Translations under genes and position numbers: made by a program
The notes under the pieces: model-generated
Told to the model about the DNA's origin: nothing
Databases searched by the model: none
The model's input: only the letters and a program-made list of their open reading frames with translations
Assembly: GCA_024681175.1 (NCBI GenBank)
Contig: JAILBI010000139.1
Coordinates: forward strand, 1-5,713
Direction of reading: 5' to 3'
Length of the DNA stretch: 5,713 nt
DNA from: Acholeplasmatales bacterium
GTDB taxonomy: Bacteria > Bacillota_I > Bacilli_A > Acholeplasmatales > Anaeroplasmataceae
Part shown: positions 1-4,809 of the stretch, piece after piece
Numbering within the stretch: position 1 is the stretch's first letter
How the letters are laid out: each line of letters opens with the position of its first letter

Positions 1-2
1 AT

Positions 3-214
3 TATAGTGAATTTTATTTTGTGTGTAGCAATTCAAGTTGCAGGGAAAAATTTAATAATGATTTTAAAATATGTCTAATATGTCATAAAGCAACTTCGGT
101 TTTTATGAGAATGGCAAAAAGAAGAATATAACATTCATTCGAGATAAAACATTTTTATCTTACAACGGATTGATGCGTCTGATTAAAAACAATGATGCTA
201 ATAATAACAAATAA
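3..214 (+). pseudogene. 3' end of an unrecognised gene, apparently frameshifted, zinc-ribbon-like
   Basis: An open frame enters from the left edge (codons from base 3) and ends at a TAA at 129-131. It carries two cysteine pairs, CSNSSC at 24-41 and CLIC at 72-83, spaced like a small zinc ribbon. The frame beginning at base 89 has no usable early start but reads on to a TAA at 212-214 with a protein-like end (for example FIRDKTFLSYNGLMRLIK). Joining the two by a one-base shift at the A-run 87-89 gives a continuous reading CHK-SNFGFYENGKKKN. A terminator lies 10 bases after the second stop, which supports 214 as the original gene end. I do not recognise the family. The alternatives are that the first frame ends naturally at 131, that a sequencing error caused the shift, or that the second frame is chance. 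No classical slippery heptamer is visible at the junction. Confidence 0.38.
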
Positions 215-224
215 TTATAATAAG

Positions 225-256
225 TCTCTAGGATAGAAATATTCTAGAGATTTTTT
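225..256 (+). terminator. Rho-independent terminator after the left-edge gene
   Basis: The stem TCTCTAGGA (225-233) pairs with TTCTAGAGA (242-250) over 9 bp, including one G-T wobble. The loop is 8 bases and a run of six T (251-256) follows. It lies 10 bases after the TAA at 212-214 and separates the left-edge gene from the promoter at 274-302. Confidence 0.8.
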
Positions 257-273
257 ACTAAATAGTACATATT

Positions 274-302
274 TTGAAATAGAACAATAAAGGTTGTATA
301 AT
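274..302 (+). promoter_or_regulatory. Sigma-A-type promoter for the YwaF-like gene and probably prs
   Basis: TTGAAA at 274-279 and a perfect TATAAT at 297-302 are separated by 17 bases, a near-consensus vegetative promoter. Transcription should begin near 309, giving a leader of only about 11 bases before the ATG at 320. That leader still contains the GAGG ribosome site at 311-314. Confidence 0.75.
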
Positions 303-319
303 CAAAAAAAGAGGCGTTT

Positions 320-793
320 ATGTTTTTAAGTACAATAGAATTTCATAAAGATGGCTTTTTTGGTTATGGTGAAAAAGGAGATTTTAAATATTTTTCTTTT
401 TGGCATTTTTTACCAATAATCATTTTAATTGCCGCAATTATATTAACATATATTTATAGAAAAAAGCTTGCTTCATATAAGCATGAAAAATATGTAAGAT
501 TTATTATAGGCTGTGCAATCTTATTATTTGAAGCAGGCTATTATTGGCGTTTGTTATATGTAGGAGTAGAAGATTCAGAGTTTACTACACTTTTAACAAA
601 ATTACCATTTCAAATTTGTGAATGGACTGCAATATTTGCAGCACTAATGCTTTTTGTTGAATATAAAACATTATTTGATATAGATGTATTTGTATGCTTA
701 ACATTAGGTGTTGTACCTTTAATTACTCCTGCAGTTATTACAACTACAGGTCCACTTTATTTCACATATTATTTCAATGCTTATAATAAATAA
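320..793 (+). CDS. YwaF/TIGR02206-type integral membrane protein, C-terminally truncated
   Basis: The 157-residue product resembles the YwaF (TIGR02206) family of multi-pass membrane proteins, whose biochemical role is not established. Four hydrophobic segments are visible at about residues 29-45, 60-80, 96-113 and 120-139. Family-like features are FSFWHF near residue 25, a YRKKL after the first segment, LPFQICEW at 95-102 (compare the family's LPLHLC pattern), and the ITPA...GPLYFTYYF stretch at 135-152. Relatives as I remember them are about 230-250 residues and continue through further membrane segments. Here a stop follows directly after the YYF motif, and only 47 bases remain before prs, so the missing part is deleted rather than shifted into another frame. 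GAGG at 311-314 supports the ATG at 320. The gene may be a decaying remnant or a shortened functional form. It is probably co-transcribed with prs. Confidence 0.72.
   Translation: MFLSTIEFHKDGFFGYGEKGDFKYFSFWHFLPIIILIAAIILTYIYRKKLASYKHEKYVRFIIGCAILLFEAGYYWRLLYVGVEDSEFTTLLTKLPFQICEWTAIFAALMLFVEYKTLFDIDVFVCLTLGVVPLITPAVITTTGPLYFTYYFNAYNK
761..787 (+). promoter_or_regulatory. Possible internal promoter for prs
   Basis: A perfect TATAAT lies at 782-787, inside the last codons of the membrane-protein gene. TTCACA (761-766, five of six matches to TTGACA) lies upstream with a rather short 15-base spacer. Transcription would start near 794 and give prs a leader of about 45 bases, independent of the promoter at 274-302. 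In DNA this AT-rich, TATAAT is common by chance, so this is tentative. Confidence 0.3.
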
Positions 794-840
794 ATGGAAT
801 TTAGCAGATAATACAAGATCAAAGGATTAAAGGAGGAATT

Positions 841-1803
841 ATGAAATTATTAGTTTTAGATGACAAATCATTAGGACAAAATGTTTTAAAAAATTATAAT
901 GAAGAGGATATTATTCCTTATAATTATGATAAATTTAAAGATGGTGAAATGATTGTAGAACTATTAAAGCCTGTAAGAGGAGATGATGTTATAGTATTAG
1001 CTACAATATCTGATCCTGTAAATGAAAATTTAGTTAAGGTTTTGATTTGTGTTGATGCATTAAAAAGAGCATCTGCAAAATCAATTAATTTAATCTGCCC
1101 TTATTTAGGCTATTCAAGACAGGATAGAAGAGCAAAGCCTTGGCAGCCTATAACTGCAAGATTAGTTGCGGATTTGCTTGAATGCGCAGGCGTTGATCGC
1201 GTTATTACATGTGATTTACATGCAAAGCAGATTGAAGGATTCTATTCAATTCCAATTGATAATATTCCATTAATGGTTATTTTAGGTCATCAATGGAGAA
1301 AAACATTAACAGAAGAATTCCATCCTGAAAATTATGTTGTAGTATCACCAGACCATGGTGGTGTTACAAGAGCAAGAGAATTTATGAATCAAGCTCAAAT
1401 TCCAAATTTAGTTGTAATAAATAAATATAGAGAAAAAGCTAATGTTGTATCATCTATGCAGGTTATTGGTGATGTTAAAGATAAAAATGCAATCATTATA
1501 GATGACCTTGTAGATACAGGTGGTACATTAATTAAGGCTTCAGCTGAATTAAGAAATTTAGGTGCTAAGCATATTTATATTTATACAACACATGGTGTAC
1601 TATCAGGCGATGCGATAAAAAATATATCTAATTGTGATGATATAGATAAATTAGTTATTACAAATACTATTGATAAATCAAATGAATTAATTAATGATAA
1701 AATTCAATATGTAGATATATCAAAAATAATTATAGGAATCATTGATACATTTAAAAATAATGGTTATTTATCTGAATTTATTGAATCATTAGTAAAGGAC
1801 TAA
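841..1803 (+). CDS. prs: Ribose-phosphate pyrophosphokinase (PRPP synthetase)
   Basis: This enzyme transfers pyrophosphate from ATP to ribose 5-phosphate to make PRPP, the cytosolic precursor of purines, pyrimidines, NAD, histidine and tryptophan. The 320-residue length is typical of the family. The N-terminal domain has FKDGE (32-36), VRGDDV (45-50) and ICPYLGYSRQDRRAKP (85-100), which forms the ATP region. DLHAKQIEGFY follows at 125-135 with the metal/ATP histidine at 127. The C-terminal domain has SPDHGGVTRAREF (169-181) and the catalytic Lys195/Arg197 pair in NKYREKA. The ribose-phosphate loop IIDDLVDTGGTL spans 219-230. The usual KRR motif reads KYR, and the canonical DTAGT reads DTGGT, so this is a somewhat divergent class I enzyme with its key residues kept. 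AGGAGG at 831-836 sets the ATG. The upstream membrane-protein gene ends 47 bases away, and no terminator is seen before the regulator gene. Confidence 0.95.
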   Translation: MKLLVLDDKSLGQNVLKNYNEEDIIPYNYDKFKDGEMIVELLKPVRGDDVIVLATISDPVNENLVKVLICVDALKRASAKSINLICPYLGYSRQDRRAKPWQPITARLVADLLECAGVDRVITCDLHAKQIEGFYSIPIDNIPLMVILGHQWRKTLTEEFHPENYVVVSPDHGGVTRAREFMNQAQIPNLVVINKYREKANVVSSMQVIGDVKDKNAIIIDDLVDTGGTLIKASAELRNLGAKHIYIYTTHGVLSGDAIKNISNCDDIDKLVITNTIDKSNELINDKIQYVDISKIIIGIIDTFKNNGYLSEFIESLVKD

Positions 1804-1818
1804 ATCCTATAAAACATA

Positions 1819-1847
1819 TTGATTTAGTATGATATTATTTGTAAAAT
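1819..1847 (+). promoter_or_regulatory. Promoter of the Rrf2 regulator gene
   Basis: TTGATT (1819-1824) and TAAAAT (1842-1847) are 17 bases apart, a good vegetative promoter just after the prs stop. The -10 box lies inside the perfect inverted repeat at 1832-1852, so binding of a protein there would block it. Just upstream, 1803-1815 matches 11 of 13 bases with the operator-like arm at 2393-2405 in front of metY, which hints at autoregulation. Confidence 0.6.
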
Positions 1848-1852
1848 AATAT
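1832..1852 (+). repeat. Perfect 9-bp inverted repeat over the regulator's -10 box
   Basis: ATATTATTT (1832-1840) and AAATAATAT (1844-1852) are exact reverse complements around a 3-base GTA centre. No T-run follows, so it is not a terminator. It overlaps the -10 element and ends just before the ribosome site AGGTG (1854-1858). It may be an operator or an RNA hairpin. Being pure A/T, it could also arise by chance. Confidence 0.5.
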
Positions 1853-1866
1853 TAGGTGATAAAATT

Positions 1867-2307
1867 ATGATGATTTCAACAAAAGGAAGATATGCCTTAA
1901 GATTAATGCTTGATATTGCATTAAATCAAGAAAAGGGCCCTGTAAAATTAATAGATGTTTCTAAAAGACAAGAAATATCAGAAAAATATTTAGAACAAAT
2001 AGTTTCATTATTAAATAAGGCTGGCTATTTAGTATCAATAAGAGGATATCAGGGTGGCTATAGATTAAAAAATAGTCCAAGTGATTATAATGTATATGAT
2101 ATATTAGTTGTAACAGAAGGTACAATGGCTCCCGTAGAATGCTTAGCTAAAGAGATTAATGATTGTCCAAGAAAGGACAAATGTACAACTGTTAAAATTT
2201 GGGAAGATTTATATGATAATATTAAAAAGACATTATTAAAATATACCTTAACAGATTTAATAGGAATTGCCCAAATAAAAAATGGTTCTATAGATTTTAT
2301 TATTTAA
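1867..2307 (+). CDS. Rrf2-family transcriptional regulator (CymR/IscR-like)
   Basis: This 146-residue winged-helix repressor is of normal Rrf2 length. The N-terminus STKGRYALRLMLDIAL (4-19), the helix-turn-helix ending ISEKYLEQIVSLLNKAGYL (37-55) and the wing RGYQGGYRL (59-67) are classic for the family. Glu43 matches the IscR recognition-helix glutamate. Three cysteines at 92, 100 and 106 correspond to the IscR cluster cysteines (92, 98 and 104 in E. coli), but the first gap is two residues longer. The position matching the IscR ligand His107 is valine (109). B. subtilis CymR, the cysteine regulator, lacks this cysteine triad. The gene sits directly before metY-cysK, whose promoter carries Rrf2-like half-sites, so a CymR-type role in sulfur amino acid control is the best inference. 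An iron-sulfur or redox input is possible. AGGTG at 1854-1858 favours the first of two adjacent ATG codons. Confidence 0.9.
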   Translation: MMISTKGRYALRLMLDIALNQEKGPVKLIDVSKRQEISEKYLEQIVSLLNKAGYLVSIRGYQGGYRLKNSPSDYNVYDILVVTEGTMAPVECLAKEINDCPRKDKCTTVKIWEDLYDNIKKTLLKYTLTDLIGIAQIKNGSIDFII

Positions 2308-2335
2308 AGATAAGAAGAAATTCTTATCTTTTTTT
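2306..2335 (+). terminator. Terminator of the Rrf2 gene, overlapping its stop codon
   Basis: A perfect 11-bp A/T-rich stem, AAAGATAAGAA (2306-2316) with TTCTTATCTTT (2321-2331), is closed by a GAAA tetraloop and runs into T at 2329-2335. It begins within the TAA at 2305-2307. It separates regulator transcription from the strong metY promoter 20 bases further on. Confidence 0.85.
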
Positions 2336-2354
2336 ATTTTTTTAATTTTTCCTA

Positions 2355-2383
2355 TTGACTTACTAGGAATAATGCTGTATGAT
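2355..2383 (+). promoter_or_regulatory. metY: Promoter of the metY-cysK operon
   Basis: TTGACT (2355-2360) and TATGAT (2378-2383) are separated by 17 bases, predicting a start near 2390 and a leader of about 140 bases before metY. The spacer contains ACTAGGAAT (2362-2370), one of three related half-sites in this region. A repressor bound there would cover the promoter. The layout TTGACT-n-ACTAGGAAT-n-TATGAT resembles promoters of Rrf2-regulated genes in Bacillota as I recall them. Confidence 0.8.
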
Positions 2384-2415
2384 AATAGCTGTAATCCTAG
2401 TAAACCACTAGGAAT
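2362..2415 (+). promoter_or_regulatory. Operator-like cluster of three ACTAGGAAT half-sites
   Basis: ACTAGGAAT occurs at 2362-2370 in the promoter spacer and again at 2407-2415. AATCCTAGT, its near-perfect reverse complement (8 of 9), lies at 2393-2401. The second and third form a 23-bp imperfect palindrome with a 5-base AAACC centre, located just downstream of the predicted start. The direct copies extend to ACTAGGAATAA, 11 of 11 identical. Palindromes of about 23-27 bp are usual for Rrf2 dimers, and the neighbouring gene encodes one. In RNA, TCCTAGT (2395-2401) and ACTAGGA (2407-2413) can also form a 7-bp hairpin just before the leader ORF ribosome site. Confidence 0.65.
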
Positions 2416-2432
2416 AAAAGGAGATGGTGCTT

Positions 2433-2480
2433 ATGTGTAGTGACTGTGACATGGATATGAGGATTAAAATTAGTAAATAA
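2433..2480 (+). CDS. Putative Cys/Met-rich leader peptide upstream of metY
   Basis: The short frame ATG...TAA encodes 15 residues, MCSDCDMDMRIKISK, with cysteine at codons 2 and 5 (both TGT) and methionine at 1, 7 and 9. The ribosome site AAAAGGAG (2416-2423) is strong and stands 9 bases before the ATG, as good as those of the main genes. An in-frame ATG at 2424 would add three residues but abuts the ribosome site, so 2433 is preferred. It lies in the leader of the metY-cysK operon, after the palindrome at 2393-2415 and 49 bases before metY. Its content matches the sulfur amino acids made by the operon products, so a cysteine-sensing leader peptide is a reasonable inference. It could also be a tiny CxxC metal or thiol peptide, or a chance frame. 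No terminator hairpin is seen after it, which argues against classical attenuation. Confidence 0.5.
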   Translation: MCSDCDMDMRIKISK

Positions 2481-2529
2481 AAAAATGTTTTAAAAAAAGT
2501 AATTAAAAAAGAAAGAGGAGATTATTAAT

Positions 2530-3819
2530 ATGAGCAAAAATTACAAATTCGAAACAAGACAAATTCATGTAGGTCAGGAAAATCCAGATCCTGCAACAGG
2601 AGCAAGAGCAGTTCCTATTTATTTAACATCATCTTATGTATTTAATAATGCAAATCATGCAGAAGATAGATTCGCATTAAGAGATGCAGGAAACATCTAT
2701 GGAAGATTAACAAATCCAACAGAGGATGTATTTGAAAGAAGAATTGCATCACTTGAAGGTGGTACAAGCGCACTTGCAGTAGCATCAGGTGCAGCAGCAG
2801 TTACATATGCTGCATTAGCATTAGCACATAGTGGAGATAATATAGTTGCTTTAAATAATATATATGGTGGTAGCTACAATTTATTTAAATATACTTTAGA
2901 AAATTATGGAATTAAAACTACATTTGTAGATCCATATGATTACAAACAAATTGATGGAGCAATTAAAGAAAATACTAAATTCTTATTTGCAGAAACATTA
3001 GGCAATCCATCAGGAGAGGTTACAGATATTGAAAAGCTTGCAGAAATTGCCCACAAGCATAATATTGTATTAGTTGTTGATAATACATTTGCATCACCAT
3101 ATCTTGTAAGACCATTTGAATATGGTGCTGATATCGTAGTTCATTCAGCAACTAAATTCATTGTAGGTCATGGTACAGCACTTGGTGGTGTAATCATTGA
3201 AAATGGTAAATTTGATTATAATAAGAGTGGCAAATACCCACACTTAACTGAACCAAATGAATCATATAAGGGAGTATCATTTTATGAAGCAGTTGGTCCT
3301 GCCGCATTTACAACATATATAAGAGCAATCTTACTTCGTGATACAGGAGCAACAATTTCACCAATCAATGCCTTTGTAGCATTACAAGGATTAGAAACTT
3401 TATCATTAAGAGTTGAACGTCATTCTTATAATGCCCAAAAGGTATTAGATTTCTTAGCTAAAGAGCCACTTGTTGAAAAGATTTCTCATCCTTATGTATC
3501 TAAGGATAAAAATCAACAAGCATTATATAAGAAATATTTCCCTTTAGGTGGTGGATCAATATTCACATTTGATATTAAAGGAACAGATAAAGAAGCTAAA
3601 GCCTTCATTGATAAATTAGAATTATTCTCATTACTTGCAAATGTTGCAGATGTTAAATCTTTAGTTATTCATCCATATTCAACAACACATTCAGAAGAAA
3701 ATGATGAAGAATTAGTTAAGGTAGGTATTAAGAAAAATACAATTAGATTATCAATTGGTACAGAAAATTATGAAGATATCATTGATGATTTAAAGCAAGC
3801 TTTTGATAGCTTAAGATAG
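2530..3819 (+). CDS. metY: O-acetylhomoserine sulfhydrylase (PLP-dependent Cys/Met metabolism enzyme)
   Basis: The 429-residue product belongs to the Cys/Met-metabolism PLP enzymes. Its length and its N-terminus ([28 protein letters not shown], residues 7-30) match the O-acetylhomoserine sulfhydrylase branch, which makes homocysteine from O-acetylhomoserine and sulfide in the cytosol. Visible sites are YGRLTNPT (58-65), whose Tyr and Arg reach the neighbouring subunit's PLP phosphate, SGAAAV (86-91), VVDNTFASP (182-190) with PLP-contacting Asp184, and [16 protein letters not shown] (205-220) with Schiff-base Lys209. The C-terminal [16 protein letters not shown] (406-421) is typical. AAGAGGAG at 2513-2520 precedes the ATG. 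The gene ends in TAG, the only TAG among the complete genes here, and cysK follows 11 bases later. A cystathionine gamma-synthase or gamma-lyase is less likely, because those are about 380-400 residues. Confidence 0.93.
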   Translation: MSKNYKFETRQIHVGQENPDPATGARAVPIYLTSSYVFNNANHAEDRFALRDAGNIYGRLTNPTEDVFERRIASLEGGTSALAVASGAAAVTYAALALAHSGDNIVALNNIYGGSYNLFKYTLENYGIKTTFVDPYDYKQIDGAIKENTKFLFAETLGNPSGEVTDIEKLAEIAHKHNIVLVVDNTFASPYLVRPFEYGADIVVHSATKFIVGHGTALGGVIIENGKFDYNKSGKYPHLTEPNESYKGVSFYEAVGPAAFTTYIRAILLRDTGATISPINAFVALQGLETLSLRVERHSYNAQKVLDFLAKEPLVEKISHPYVSKDKNQQALYKKYFPLGGGSIFTFDIKGTDKEAKAFIDKLELFSLLANVADVKSLVIHPYSTTHSEENDEELVKVGIKKNTIRLSIGTENYEDIIDDLKQAFDSLR

Positions 3820-3822
3820 GAG
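3818..3822 (+). promoter_or_regulatory. cysK: cysK ribosome site overlapping the metY stop codon
   Basis: AGGAG at 3818-3822 uses the last two bases of the metY TAG stop (3817-3819) and lies 8 bases before the cysK ATG. Ribosomes finishing metY therefore release on the cysK initiation region, which predicts translational coupling and matched expression. Confidence 0.75.
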
Positions 3823-3830
3823 ATAAAATT

Positions 3831-4760
3831 ATGGGACACATTTATAATGAATTTAATGATTTAGTTGGTAATACACCATTATTAAACGCAAAAAGATTTA
3901 GTAAGGATTTCAAAGCTAATTTTTATACTAAGCTTGAATATTTAAATCCAGCTGGATCAGTTAAAGACAGAATTGCAAAAGGAATCATCCTAGATGGTTT
4001 AAAAAAAGGATCTATTAAGTTAAATTCAACAATCATTGAACCAACATCAGGTAATACAGGTATTGCATTATCAGCAATTGGTGCATCACTTGGATTAAAT
4101 ATAATTATTGTAATGCCTGAAACAATGAGTGTTGAAAGAAGAAATTTAATTAAAGCTTATGGCGCAACATTAATTTTAACTGAAGGTGCAAAAGGTATGA
4201 AGGGCGCCATAGCTAAAGCAGAAGAATTAAATAAAGAAATCAAGGATTCATTAATACTTGGTCAATTTATTAATGAAGTAAACCCTATAACTCATTACAA
4301 CACAACTGGACCTGAAATTTTTAATGATTTAGATGGTAAGGTTGATATCTTTGTTGCAGGTGTAGGTACAGGTGGAACTATTTCAGGTGTCGGCAAATAT
4401 TTAAAAGAAAAAAATCCTAATGTTAAAATAATCGCAGTCGAACCTGAATCATCACCTGTATTATCAAAAGGTGTTGCAGGAGCTCATAAAATTCAAGGTA
4501 TTGGTGCCGGATTTGTCCCTAAGGTATTAAATACAGATATTTATGATGATATTATTCCTGTATCAAATGAAAATGCATTTGAAGCATCTAAAAAATTTGG
4601 TAAGAGTGAAGGTATTTTAGTTGGTATATCTTCAGGTGCAGCATTATATGCTGGAAGCTTACTTGCAAATAAAGAAGAAAATAAAGGTAAAAATATCGTT
4701 GTACTATTACCAGATGGTGGCGATAGATATTATTCAACTGCTTTATTTGAAAATAAATAA
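3831..4760 (+). CDS. cysK: Cysteine synthase A (O-acetylserine sulfhydrylase)
   Basis: This fold-type II PLP enzyme makes cysteine from O-acetylserine and sulfide in the cytosol. The 309-residue length is typical. The N-terminal VGNTPLL (12-18), NPAGSVKDR (39-47) with Schiff-base Lys45, [10 protein letters not shown] (71-80), PETMSVERR (96-104), GTGGTISG (179-186), QGIGAGFVP (222-230), GISSGAAL (265-272) and PDGGDRYYS (294-302) are all intact. The QGIGAGFVP and PDGGDRY(Y/L)ST motifs favour a CysK-type enzyme over cystathionine beta-synthase, and there is no extra C-terminal domain. It is the second gene of the operon, coupled to metY. No serine acetyltransferase gene (cysE) is in the window, so O-acetylserine must come from a gene elsewhere. 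In B. subtilis CysK also binds CymR as a co-repressor. The Rrf2 gene nearby makes the same partnership plausible here, though the sequence does not show it. Confidence 0.95.
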   Translation: MGHIYNEFNDLVGNTPLLNAKRFSKDFKANFYTKLEYLNPAGSVKDRIAKGIILDGLKKGSIKLNSTIIEPTSGNTGIALSAIGASLGLNIIIVMPETMSVERRNLIKAYGATLILTEGAKGMKGAIAKAEELNKEIKDSLILGQFINEVNPITHYNTTGPEIFNDLDGKVDIFVAGVGTGGTISGVGKYLKEKNPNVKIIAVEPESSPVLSKGVAGAHKIQGIGAGFVPKVLNTDIYDDIIPVSNENAFEASKKFGKSEGILVGISSGAALYAGSLLANKEENKGKNIVVLLPDGGDRYYSTALFENK

Positions 4761-4773
4761 ATATAAAAAAATA

Positions 4774-4808
4774 ATCCTTAGGCAAGTCCCCCGCCTAAGG
4801 ATATTTTT
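4774..4808. terminator. Bidirectional terminator between cysK and the convergent permease gene
   Basis: ATCCTTAGGC (4774-4783) and GCCTAAGGAT (4793-4802) form a perfect 10-bp stem around a 9-base loop that ends in CCCCC. T's at 4804-4808 serve + strand transcripts of cysK. The A-run at 4765-4771 becomes a T-run on the - strand and serves the permease gene, whose stop is 7 bases from the stem. Confidence 0.9.
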
Positions 4809-4809
4809 A

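Noticed and set aside
2362..2417. The direct repeat ACTAGGAATAA (2362-2372 and 2407-2417) as target-site duplication or attachment sites of a mobile element.
   Set aside because: Only 34 bases lie between the copies, there is no transposase or integrase, and the positions fit a promoter operator better.
2308..2529. A T-box, SAM or other known riboswitch in front of metY.
   Set aside because: The leader after the promoter is only about 140 bases. I see no T-box sequence, no SAM-type conserved core and no terminator/antiterminator pair before metY. The visible hairpin at 2306-2335 belongs to the upstream gene.
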